A model generated the notes under the pieces. It was not told the DNA's origin, ran no database searches, and worked only from the letters and a program-made list of their open reading frames with translations. The translations under genes were made by a program, and so were the position numbers. Shown here in pieces: positions 19,062-26,003 of a DNA stretch of 51,434 nt. Location of the stretch: positions 1 through 51,434 of the forward strand of contig CAZHAX010000022.1 of NCBI GenBank assembly GCA_964530325.1, in the 5' to 3' direction. The stretch comes from CAZHAX01 sp964530325. GTDB lineage: Bacteria; Chloroflexota; Anaerolineae; B4-G1. The number at the start of each line of letters is the position of its first letter. The first letter of the stretch is position 1.

Positions 19062-19637
19062 TCAGGCGATCGCGCGCCTGGCGCGGCGCACCGCTGCCAG
19101 CTTCCGCAGCCCGATCGTGGGCAGCATCAGCACCGGATACAGCGCCTGCACCATGGGTGCGCCCGAGAGCAGGAGCTGAACTGGCAGTGATGCGAAGCCC
19201 AGGGTGCAGCTCAAGTCCCAGTTGCGGCTGACCGACAGCGCGCCGCCCAGGATCAGGAGGGAGATCGCCAGCTGGATTGGGAACAGGACGGCGAACACCC
19301 CGATCATCGCCGCCATTCCCTGCCCGCCCCGCAAGCGCAGGAAGATCGGGTAGTCGTGCCCCAGCACCACACAGGCTCCCGCCCAATAGGGTACGTGGTC
19401 TGGCAGATCGAACTGGCGGGCGATCGTCACGGCGACGAAGCCCTTGCCGATGTCCGCCACCGCAACGACCAACCCTGGCAGGAAGCCCAGGCAGTGGTAG
19501 GTGTTCTTGGCCCCCATGTTGCCATCACCGACCTCCCGGATGTCCCGTTTGATCACCAGCCGGCCTACCAGGTAGGCGGACGGGATCGAGCCCAGGAGAT
19601 ACGCCGCCAGGAGAACGGCCCACGCCTGCGTAGTCAC
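19062..19637 (-). CDS. plsY: Glycerol-3-phosphate acyltransferase PlsY
   Basis: A 191-aa integral membrane acyltransferase that uses acyl-phosphate to acylate glycerol-3-phosphate, the first step of phospholipid synthesis. The three PlsY motifs are recognisable: GSIPSAYLVGR at residues 16-26, GDGNMGAKNTY (usually GSGNIGATN) near 38, and GHDYPIFLRLRGGQGMA near 93-109. About five to six membrane helices are apparent. The start is GTG (19635-19637) with GGGAGGAG upstream. The Lys in place of Thr in motif 2 is a deviation worth noting. The gene sits between the TtuB-like and TtuA-like genes. Confidence 0.88.
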   Translation of the reverse strand: MTTQAWAVLLAAYLLGSIPSAYLVGRLVIKRDIREVGDGNMGAKNTYHCLGFLPGLVVAVADIGKGFVAVTIARQFDLPDHVPYWAGACVVLGHDYPIFLRLRGGQGMAAMIGVFAVLFPIQLAISLLILGGALSVSRNWDLSCTLGFASLPVQLLLSGAPMVQALYPVLMLPTIGLRKLAAVRRARRAIA

Positions 19638-19651
19638 GTCGCTCCTCCCAG

Positions 19652-19840
19652 CTAGCCGCCTGAGATGACGGCCACGAGCTGGAGATCGTCGTCTTCCTCA
19701 AGCACGATGTCTTCCGTGAGCAGCTTGCCTCCGCGGACAGCCAGCACTGTGTGCGGATTGAGGCCGACCTTCTCGATCACCTCGCGCACCCGGCGCCTGC
19801 CTTCGAGCTTCCACTCCTCGTCGCGGTAGGATATCCTCAT
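19652..19840 (-). CDS. ttuB: ThiS/MoaD-like sulfur carrier, TtuB candidate
   Basis: A 62-aa ubiquitin-like beta-grasp protein ending in the diagnostic Gly-Gly (VAVISGG) that is adenylated and thiocarboxylated in sulfur carriers. The middle reads VIEKVGLNPHTVLAVRGGKLLTED, close to the pattern of Thermus TtuB. The nearby TtuA-like enzyme makes a TtuB role (sulfur donor for tRNA s2T54) more likely than thiamin or molybdopterin synthesis, for which no genes are present here. It is the first gene of the 11-gene operon. The start ATG at 19838-19840 has only a weak ribosome-binding site. The activating E1-like enzyme is not in the window. Confidence 0.8.
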   Translation of the reverse strand: MRISYRDEEWKLEGRRRVREVIEKVGLNPHTVLAVRGGKLLTEDIVLEEDDDLQLVAVISGG

Positions 19841-19868
19841 CGCCGCTCACCACGAGCCTGCCTAGTCG

Positions 19869-19896
19869 ATTGTACACGGAAGCCGGCGGTAGGCAA
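19869..19896 (-). promoter_or_regulatory. Promoter of the 11-gene minus-strand operon
   Basis: On the minus strand TTGCCT (19891-19896), a 16-bp spacer and TACAAT (19869-19874) form a plausible sigma-70-type promoter about 30 bp before the TtuB-like start codon. No other clear promoter was seen down to 9769, and gene spacing is short or overlapping throughout. Confidence 0.6.
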
Positions 19897-19912
19897 GCGG
19901 AGACCCTGCAAG

Positions 19913-19951
19913 GGGAGACCCTAAAGGTCGCCCGGACCTTTAGGGTCTCCC
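19913..19951. terminator. Perfect 17-bp hairpin between trpB2 and the ttuB promoter
   Basis: GGGAGACCCTAAAGGTC (19913-19929), a 5-nt loop, then its exact reverse complement (19935-19951). A partial direct duplicate of GGAGACCCT lies just before it (around 19899). No U-tract follows on the minus strand, so it may be a transcript-end or RNA-stabilising element of the dispersed family rather than a classical intrinsic terminator. The remaining bases up to 19985 hold nothing else recognisable. Confidence 0.55.
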
Positions 19952-19985
19952 AACCCACAGACTCCTTTCGCACCGCCGCTGTCGA

Positions 19986-21350
19986 CTACTCCTTGACCTG
20001 CGGCAGTTCCTCCAGGGCCAGGTCTATCTGGACCTGCTCGACCTCGTAGTCGGTGAGTTCCTTCTTGTGGAAGGCGTCGTAGGCCGCCAGGTCGAAGTGG
20101 CCGTGGCCGCTGTTGTTGAAGAGAATGACCTTCGACTCGCCTGACTCCTTGCAGGCCATCGCTTCGTCGTAGACCGCCTTCACGGCGTGGGCCGTCTCCG
20201 GGGCGATGACGAAGCCCTCGGCCTGAGCGAAGCCCAGCGCTGCGCTCAACGCCTCGTTCTGGTGGTAGGCGCGCGCCTCGACGATCCCGTCCTCCAGCAG
20301 GCGGCAGATCGAAGGTGCCATGCCATGGTAGCGCAGGCCTCCGGCGTGCACGGGGGCAGGGATGAAGCTGTGGCCCACCGTGTGCATCTTCGCCACCGGG
20401 CCGGTCTTCGCCGTGTCACCCCAGTCGTAGGCGTACAGGCCCCGGGTCATGCTCGGCGAGGCGGTAGACTCGACGAAGATCGCGCGCAGGTCCTTCTTGT
20501 CGCCGGTCAGCTTGTGCCTGAGGAAGGGGTAGATCGTGCCTGCAGCGTTGCTACCCCCGCCGGCGCAGCCGATGACGATGTCCGGGAAATCTCCCGCCAT
20601 CTCCATCTGCTTCTCGGCTTCGAGGCCGATCACCGTCTGGTGTAGCAGGACGAAGTTGACCACGCTGCCCAGCGAGTACTTCCATCCCTCGTGGGTAACG
20701 GCGTACTCGATCGCCTCGCTGATGGCGATGCCCAGGCTGCCCGTCGTCTCCGGGTCCTTCTCCAGGATGTCTCGGCCGGCCTTCGTCTCCGAGCTGGGGC
20801 TGGGGACGACGTTGCCGCCCCAGGTCTCCATGATGACCCGCCGGTAGGGCTTCTGGTGGTAGCTGATCGTCACCATGAAGACCTTGCACTTCATCCCGAA
20901 GATCTGGGTGGCGAAGCAGAGCGCGCTCCCCCACTGCCCGGCGCCAGTCTCCGTGGCGAACCCCTCCAGCCCTTCTTCCTTGCCGTAGTAGCACTGAGCG
21001 ACGGCTGTGTTGGGTTTGTGGCTGCCCGGAGGGCTGACGCCTTCCCACTTGTAGTAGATCCTGGCCGGCGTGTCCAGCGCCTTCTCCCAGCGCGCCGCCC
21101 GGTAGAGCGGAGACGGCCGCCACATCTTCAGGACGTCCTGCACCTCGTCCGGGATCTCGATGTACCGCTCCGTGCTCACCTCCTGGGCGATCAGAGCTGC
21201 GGGAAAAACAGGCGCCAGATCGTCCGGGCCCAGCAGCTCCAGCGTGGCCGGATGCCGGTATGGTGGCGGCGGGTTCTTCATGTCGGCGATCACGTTGTAC
21301 CACTTGGTGGGCAGGTCCTTCTCGTTGAGTAAGTACTTGTACTGTGGCAT
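19986..21350 (-). CDS. trpB2: Tryptophan synthase beta chain, TrpB2 type
   Basis: A 454-aa PLP enzyme of the TrpB2 group (TIGR01415), which condenses indole with serine. The PLP lysine is Lys112 in PPGSHKPNTAVAQ. The phosphate-binding loop GCAGGGSNAAG and the C-terminal SGHGHFDLAAYD block match the group, and TrpB2 proteins are longer at the N-terminus than TrpB1, as here. TrpB2 usually works without TrpA, and no trpA is near. AGGAGG lies 7 bp before the ATG. It is the third gene downstream of a Trp-type T-box, after trpS and an AAA ATPase, with a 117-bp gap in front that shows no terminator. Confidence 0.93.
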   Translation of the reverse strand: MPQYKYLLNEKDLPTKWYNVIADMKNPPPPYRHPATLELLGPDDLAPVFPAALIAQEVSTERYIEIPDEVQDVLKMWRPSPLYRAARWEKALDTPARIYYKWEGVSPPGSHKPNTAVAQCYYGKEEGLEGFATETGAGQWGSALCFATQIFGMKCKVFMVTISYHQKPYRRVIMETWGGNVVPSPSSETKAGRDILEKDPETTGSLGIAISEAIEYAVTHEGWKYSLGSVVNFVLLHQTVIGLEAEKQMEMAGDFPDIVIGCAGGGSNAAGTIYPFLRHKLTGDKKDLRAIFVESTASPSMTRGLYAYDWGDTAKTGPVAKMHTVGHSFIPAPVHAGGLRYHGMAPSICRLLEDGIVEARAYHQNEALSAALGFAQAEGFVIAPETAHAVKAVYDEAMACKESGESKVILFNNSGHGHFDLAAYDAFHKKELTDYEVEQVQIDLALEELPQVKE

Positions 21351-21467
21351 CTACGGTCCTCCTAGCAATGCGTGTTTGTGTGATCGGGGTCGAGACGGTC
21401 TCGCTTCTTGCTCGTGGCGATACGATTCCTCCCTTCGTCGCTTAGTGATGTGCGCTCAGTGACCTAT

Positions 21468-22172
21468 CTAGCTCCCGCCATCCCGAAAGAACTGCTCGTA
21501 CAGCCTGTAGCTCTTGGTCTCCTCGTAGGTGGTTTCCCTGATCCTATCGCCGTCGAAGGTGAAGATCTGGGCCCTGGGATACGACAGCAGTATCGGCGAG
21601 TGCGTCGCCATGATGAACTGGGCGCGGCCGGCATCCTCCAGCTCTCCGAGCAGCTTGAGAAACGTCAGCTGGCTCGTCGGCGAAAGGGCGGACTCGGGCT
21701 CGTCCAGCAGGTAGAGACCGGCGATGTGGTAGCGGGTGCTGAAGTAGCTCAGGATGCCCTCGCCATGTGAGAGCACATTCAGCAGCTGGCCGCCGTGGTA
21801 GCGGAGCCGTCCCGGGTCGCAGAGCGCCACGTCGTCCAGGAAGTCGGCGAAGCTGCTGAAGGTCTCCGCCCTGAATAGCGAGCCGGGCACGTGGCCGTTC
21901 CTCCAGGTGACGTTGACGTAGTCTACCAGGCGGGTCTCGTACGGATTGGCGTGCGCCAGGTGGCGCTTCGGCTTGTCCCAGATGTGGATGCCGCACTTGC
22001 GGGTGATCGCCTCCAGGAGGGTCGACTTGCCCGTCCCGTTCCCTCCCTCGAAGAAGACGACCGGCTTCTTCAGTGTCAGTTCAGCCGTGTTGCGCAGGAT
22101 GGCCACGTTGAACGGGTAGATGTCCTCGCTGGGATAACGGTCGCAATCGATCTCTATCTTGACCAGATGCAT
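21468..22172 (-). CDS. AAA family ATPase, ABC/SMC-like (COG3910-type)
   Basis: A 234-aa cytosolic ATPase. Walker A is EGGNGTGKSTLLEA (about residues 42-52), the ABC-type signature reads LSHGEGILSYF (about 140), Walker B is GLYLLDEPESALSP, and the H-loop is MATHSPILLS. This places it among RecF/SMC-like ATPases annotated as predicted ATPase COG3910, whose role is unknown. A nuclease or TOPRIM domain is absent. It starts 24 bp after trpS and precedes trpB2. Whether it relates to tryptophan metabolism or is simply lodged in the operon cannot be told. Confidence 0.85.
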   Translation of the reverse strand: MHLVKIEIDCDRYPSEDIYPFNVAILRNTAELTLKKPVVFFEGGNGTGKSTLLEAITRKCGIHIWDKPKRHLAHANPYETRLVDYVNVTWRNGHVPGSLFRAETFSSFADFLDDVALCDPGRLRYHGGQLLNVLSHGEGILSYFSTRYHIAGLYLLDEPESALSPTSQLTFLKLLGELEDAGRAQFIMATHSPILLSYPRAQIFTFDGDRIRETTYEETKSYRLYEQFFRDGGS

Positions 22173-22196
22173 CGCTCGACCTCGCTCACAATGTGC

Positions 22197-23195
22197 TTAT
22201 GCTGCCAGGGCCATTCCCGTGGCCTGACGCACCAGCTGCATAGTCTCTTCGGACAGGCACCGCATACGCTTGGTCCCGGCGGACAGTATCTCTTCCACGA
22301 GCCCCCGCTGCGCGCCGAACTGAGCCCGCCGCTCCCGTATGGGCTCCAGGAAGCGGTTGATCGCTCTGGCCAGTTTCTCCTTTACTTCGACGTCTCCCAC
22401 CTGCCCTCGCCGGTAGCGCCTCTTCAGTTCATCGACCTGGTCATGATCGGGGTTGAAGGCGTCGTGGTAGATGAAGACCGGATTCCCCTCGATGCGACCC
22501 GGCGAATCGGCGTGCAGCCGCTGCGGGTCTGTGTACATGCCGCTCACCTTCCTGGCAACGGTCTGTGCGTCGTCGGAGAGGAAGATCACGTTCCCAAGTG
22601 ATTTGCTTGCCTTCTGCTGCCCATCAGTCCCCACCAGCAGCATGCCGAGGAGGGCCTCCGGCTCGGGGAAGATGCTGGCGTACATCCTGTTGAAGCGCCG
22701 GGCGATCTCCCGTGCCACCTCCACGTGAGCCTCGTTATCCTTGGCCACCGGTACGAGATGGGCGCGAGGCAAGAGGATGTCAGCCGCCTGCAGCACAGGG
22801 TAGGCCAGCAGCCCGAGCGGCATAGCCCGCAGCCGGGCGTCGCGTGCCATCTCCTTCAGGCTGGGAATTCGCTCCAACCGGGGGACGGCGATCAGCATCT
22901 CCAGGATGAGGTGCAGCTGGTACGTACCGGGGAGGGCGGACTGCAGAAAGATGACGCTTCTGTCCGGATCGATGCCCACGGACAGATAGTCCAGCACGAT
23001 CTCGCGCACGTGGCGCGGGATCTCGAGGGTGTGCTTCTTTTCCGGCCGCGTAGTCAGAGTATGCAGGTCGGCGATGACGAAGTAGCACTCGCACTCGTCC
23101 TGGAGCAACACTCGATTGGCCAGGCTGCCCACGTAGTGTCCCAGGTGCAGCGGCCCAGTCGGTCGATCCCCTGTCAGCAAGCGTTTCCTTTCCAT
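22197..23195 (-). CDS. trpS: Tryptophanyl-tRNA synthetase
   Basis: A 332-aa class I synthetase that charges tRNA-Trp. The HIGH motif is HLGHY (residues 17-21), and the KMSKS motif is QKASKSLGN, a permitted variant. GTDGQQK and the ERIPSLKEMA region fit TrpRS. The start is taken at 23195 (MERKRLLTGDRPTG), where family members normally begin, rather than 23222, though ribosome-binding sites are weak for both. The gene is preceded by a roughly 320-nt leader with Trp T-box features and an attenuator hairpin. Confidence 0.93.
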   Translation of the reverse strand: MERKRLLTGDRPTGPLHLGHYVGSLANRVLLQDECECYFVIADLHTLTTRPEKKHTLEIPRHVREIVLDYLSVGIDPDRSVIFLQSALPGTYQLHLILEMLIAVPRLERIPSLKEMARDARLRAMPLGLLAYPVLQAADILLPRAHLVPVAKDNEAHVEVAREIARRFNRMYASIFPEPEALLGMLLVGTDGQQKASKSLGNVIFLSDDAQTVARKVSGMYTDPQRLHADSPGRIEGNPVFIYHDAFNPDHDQVDELKRRYRRGQVGDVEVKEKLARAINRFLEPIRERRAQFGAQRGLVEEILSAGTKRMRCLSEETMQLVRQATGMALAA

Positions 23196-23252
23196 CCTGC
23201 TTCCGCCAATCGCTCGCCGCATTCCCGTCGACGCTCGAGGCCCAGGAAACAG

Positions 23253-23500
23253 AAAACGCGCCGGTGACGGCGCGTCTTGTGTGAATAGCCAGCCTCACGG
23301 TCGCAGGTACGGTCGCGGCGACGATACCCTCTGTCCTGATAACGGTGACGGTTCCGGCTCGGACTACTCCCCCGCCTGGCAGGCGAGGTTTCGGCCGGCG
23401 ACTCCCGGGTCCATTCTGCACCGGCGCCGGTGTCGGGCTTCCACCCGGTGGCCCGACTCTCTAGACCTCGCTGCGGTGCCTACTACTCCCGATCCTAGTC
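23253..23500 (-). promoter_or_regulatory. Trp-specific T-box leader with attenuator hairpin
   Basis: On the minus strand the leader of trpS shows T-box stem I elements in order: an AGTA box in GGGAGTAGTA (23481-23490), the AGAGAG loop (23457-23462), the GGTGGAA distal loop (23439-23445), and GAA-TGG-ACC (23408-23416), whose TGG (23411-23413) would be the Trp specifier codon. Downstream is AGGGT (23326-23330), then a divergent CGCCGCG rather than the standard T-box core, so the antiterminator is less clear. The 7-bp terminator hairpin CGCGCCG/CGGCGCG (23257-23274) is followed by TTTTCTGTTT. Uncharged tRNA-Trp should favour readthrough. Confidence 0.75.
23257..23274 (-). terminator. Attenuator (rho-independent) of the trpS leader
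   Basis: A 7-bp GC stem with a 4-nt loop, followed on the minus strand by TTTTCTGTTT. It lies 60 bp before the trpS start codon, the place expected for the conditional terminator of a T-box. Confidence 0.75.
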
Positions 23501-23523
23501 TCTACGTATGCGGTTGTAGGTAC

Positions 23524-23552
23524 AGTATACCACGCCTCTGGCGCGGGGTCAA
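23524..23552 (-). promoter_or_regulatory. trpS leader promoter
   Basis: Minus-strand TTGACC (23547-23552), a 17-bp spacer and TATACT (23524-23529). The predicted start near 23517 gives a leader of about 320 nt, the right size for a T-box plus attenuator. Confidence 0.8.
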
Positions 23553-23605
23553 TCCGCTTCCGGGCGAACCCCCCGGTGACCCCCTGGCTGAGATGCCCTG
23601 CGGCG

Positions 23606-23932
23606 CTAGGCCAGGTGCGGCAGGATCGTCTCCATCAGGGCTTCCTTGGGCCGGAAACCCACGATGCGCTCGACTTCCTTGCCTTCCTTGAACAGGATCA
23701 GCGTGGGAATGCTGAATATGCCGAACTTGCCGGGGGCGCCCTGGTTCCGGTCCACGTTGACCTTGGCCACGCGGAGCTTGCCGGAGTACTCGGTTGCCAC
23801 TTCTTCGATCACCGGCGCGATCATCAAGCAAGGCCTGCAGCCCGCAGACCAGAAGTCGACGAGCGTGGGTCCGCTCGCCTGCAACACTTCCTGCTCGAAC
23901 GTAGCGTCGGTCACTTCGATTGCCTGGCCCAT
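23606..23932 (-). CDS. Thioredoxin with CRPC active site
   Basis: A 108-aa protein of full thioredoxin length. The fold landmarks are present: FVEQ-like start, TLVDFWSAGCRPCLMIAP at about residues 22-40, VNVDRN, the cis-Pro in SIPTLILFKEGKEV and the closing VGFRPKEAL. The active site is GCRPC instead of WCGPC: the Trp is Gly and the middle Gly is Arg. Both Cys are kept, so a redox role is expected, probably with an altered potential. AGGAGGAAAG precedes the ATG at 23932. Confidence 0.9.
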   Translation of the reverse strand: MGQAIEVTDATFEQEVLQASGPTLVDFWSAGCRPCLMIAPVIEEVATEYSGKLRVAKVNVDRNQGAPGKFGIFSIPTLILFKEGKEVERIVGFRPKEALMETILPHLA

Positions 23933-23957
23933 TCTTTCCTCCTAGGAAGCTGCAGGG

Positions 23958-23986
23958 AATATACGTTGGTTGGCCTCTTTTGTCAA
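23958..23986 (-). promoter_or_regulatory. Thioredoxin promoter
   Basis: Minus-strand TTGACA (23981-23986), a 17-bp spacer and TATATT (23958-23963), near consensus. Its -35 box overlaps the -35 region of the divergent protease promoter. Confidence 0.8.
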
Positions 23987-24006
23987 GGGCGCTCCTGGGA
24001 TATAAT
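23980..24006 (+). promoter_or_regulatory. Subtilase promoter, near-leaderless
   Basis: TATAAT at 24001-24006, with TTGTCA at 23980-23985 (a short 15-bp spacer). The gap to the ATG at 24017 is 10 nt, so the transcript would have only about 4-5 nt of leader. There is no Shine-Dalgarno sequence. Confidence 0.55.
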
Positions 24007-24016
24007 CGTGGCGCTG

Positions 24017-25900
24017 ATGGGTAAGCGTCACGAGGCTCGCGTCCTGCTCGCTCTCGGCCTGGCCGGCTGCGCCTTCCTGGCGCTGCTGGGAGCTGCCGCG
24101 GCCAAGCCTGCCGGCAGGCCCCGCAACGTTGCCTCTGAGGTATGGGAGGCGACCGCGGGCGGTGAAGAGACCGAGTTCCTTCTCGTCCTGGCCGAGCAGG
24201 CGGACCTGGCTGGTGCGGCCCGCCTGGGCGGCCGCGAGGAGCGCATCAGCTTCGTCTACGAGGAGCTGAAAGCGGTCGCCGAGCGGAGCCAGGGCGATCT
24301 GCGTGCCGAATTGGACCGGGCCAGAGTCTCCTATCAGTCCTTCTACATAGTCAACATGCTCGCAGTCGAAGGCGACCGGGCCCTTGTCTCCCGCCTGGCT
24401 GACCGGAGTGACGTGCAGAAGGTTGTTGCCAACCCCCGCGTTCGGCAGATACTGCCTCCCAGCGAGAGCACCGGGCGGCAGCGGGGGCCCCTGACTGTGG
24501 AGTGGGGCGTGGGCCGGGTCAACGCGGACGATCTGTGGGCGCAGGGGTACACCGGGCAGGGCGTTGTCGTCGGCGGGCAGGACACCGGCTACGATTGGGA
24601 CCATCCGGCGCTGATCAACCAGTACCGGGGCTACAACGGCATCACCGCGACGCACGACTACAACTGGCACGATGCCATCCACAGTGGCGGCGGCGTATGC
24701 GGTGCCGATTCGCCCGTGCCGTGCGACGATGGCGACCACGGCACGCACACCATGGGCACGATCGTCGGCGCCGACGACGACAACCAGATCGGCGTGGCCC
24801 CGGGCGCCAAGTGGATAGGCTGCCGCAACATGGACCGGGGCGTCGGCACACCGACCACGTACGCTGAGTGCTTCCAGTTCTTCCTGGCCCCGTACCCGGT
24901 GGGAGGTGACCCCTTCAGCGATGGCGATCCGTCCAAGGCTCCGCACGTGATCAACAACTCCTGGACCTGCCCGCCGTCCGAGGGCTGCAGCTGGAGCACG
25001 CTCCGGGCGATCGTGGAGAACGTCCGCGCAGCGGGCATCCTCGTCGTCGCCTCCGCCGGCAACGGCGGATCGGCCTGCTCCACGATATCCGATCCCCCCG
25101 CGATCTACGGGGCCTCGTTCACCGTCGGAGCGACCGACTCGGGCGACAACATCGCCGGCTTCAGCAGCCGCGGGCCGGTCGTCATCGACTATTCCCAGCG
25201 GCTCAAGCCGGACGTCAGCGCGCCTGGCGTCGCCGTCCGTTCGTGCGTGCCGGGCACGTCCTACTCCTCCAAGAGCGGCACGTCGATGGCCGGGCCGCAC
25301 GTTGTGGGAACGGCGGCCCTGCTCTGGTCTGCCCAGCCTTGCCTGATCGGCGACATGGCGGTAACGGAGTGGATCATCGAGCAGTCGGCCCGCCCTGTGA
25401 CCAGCACCGCCTGCGGTGGTGATGCCTCCGGCCGGCCGAACAACGTCTACGGCTGGGGCATCGTCGACGCCCTGGCGGCGGTCGAGCTTGCAAGGAGTGG
25501 CCTCCAGATAGGCAAGGAGGCCCGCTTCTCTGCCGGGCTTCAGCCGGACGAGCTGATCTACACGATCGGCGTCAGCGCGACGGGCTGCTCGACCTTCACC
25601 CAGGTGGTGATCACGGACGCGGTCCCGCTCAGCACCACCTTCGCCTGGGCCAGCACCCCGTATACGTTCGCCGGCGGCGTCGTCACCTGGACTGTGCCCA
25701 CACTGACCTTCGGATCCGGGATCTCCGCCACTCTGGCTGTAGGCCTTGCCCATGTGCCCCGCGGCACCATCCTGGTCAACGATAGCTACGGCTTCTACGC
25801 CAGCGAGCACGTCACCCCGATCATGGGTGCTCCGCTGGAGACGCTCGTCCCCTGGCGGACGGTGCTCGTGCTGGTCCTCAAGGGCTGGTCGGACCCCTAG
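24017..25900 (+). CDS. Secreted subtilisin-like serine protease (S8)
   Basis: A 627-aa secreted protease. The N-terminal signal peptide is at about 1-30 (Arg/Lys followed by a Leu/Ala-rich core ending AAAAKPAG). An inhibitor_I9-like propeptide covers about 50-145. The catalytic S8 domain (about 160-470) contains Asp189 in GGQDTGYDW, His241 in DDGDHGTHTMG, oxyanion Asn314 in INNSW, and Ser423 in SGTSMAGPH. The last 140 residues form a beta-rich DUF11/CARDB-like tail and end without an obvious anchor. An in-frame GTG at 24008 is an alternative start, but the ATG is preferred. An upstream extension of the reading frame overlaps the thioredoxin gene and is not real. Confidence 0.92.
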   Translation: MGKRHEARVLLALGLAGCAFLALLGAAAAKPAGRPRNVASEVWEATAGGEETEFLLVLAEQADLAGAARLGGREERISFVYEELKAVAERSQGDLRAELDRARVSYQSFYIVNMLAVEGDRALVSRLADRSDVQKVVANPRVRQILPPSESTGRQRGPLTVEWGVGRVNADDLWAQGYTGQGVVVGGQDTGYDWDHPALINQYRGYNGITATHDYNWHDAIHSGGGVCGADSPVPCDDGDHGTHTMGTIVGADDDNQIGVAPGAKWIGCRNMDRGVGTPTTYAECFQFFLAPYPVGGDPFSDGDPSKAPHVINNSWTCPPSEGCSWSTLRAIVENVRAAGILVVASAGNGGSACSTISDPPAIYGASFTVGATDSGDNIAGFSSRGPVVIDYSQRLKPDVSAPGVAVRSCVPGTSYSSKSGTSMAGPHVVGTAALLWSAQPCLIGDMAVTEWIIEQSARPVTSTACGGDASGRPNNVYGWGIVDALAAVELARSGLQIGKEARFSAGLQPDELIYTIGVSATGCSTFTQVVITDAVPLSTTFAWASTPYTFAGGVVTWTVPTLTFGSGISATLAVGLAHVPRGTILVNDSYGFYASEHVTPIMGAPLETLVPWRTVLVLVLKGWSDP

Positions 25901-25923
25901 CACAAAGACGGTCAGCGCCTACT

Positions 25924-25961
25924 AGACCCTTAGGGTCTCCGAGACCTCTTGGGCCTGGTCT
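25924..25961. terminator. Degenerate member of the dispersed hairpin family
   Basis: AGACCCTTAGGGTCT (a local palindrome) followed by AGACC...GGTCT, 23 bp after the subtilase stop. The full-length stem is broken, unlike the perfect versions at 9762 and 19913. No U-tract. It probably ends the protease transcript. Confidence 0.45.
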
Positions 25962-25967
25962 GCCAGG

Positions 25968-25995
25968 TTGCCCGCGCCTCCAAAGAGAGTATAAT
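25968..25995 (+). promoter_or_regulatory. Promoter for the spermidine synthase-like operon, leaderless
   Basis: TTGCCC (25968-25973), a 16-bp spacer and TATAAT (25990-25995). The start codon lies 8 nt after the -10 hexamer, so transcription should begin at or within 2 nt of the ATG. No Shine-Dalgarno sequence exists. Confidence 0.65.
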
Positions 25996-26003
25996 CCCGC
26001 TGT

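Noticed and set aside
21351..21467. CGAG...CTCG palindrome as a terminator before trpB2
   Set aside because: The stem leaves almost no loop if fully paired (4 bp otherwise) and has no U-tract, so trpB2 was kept in the trpS operon.
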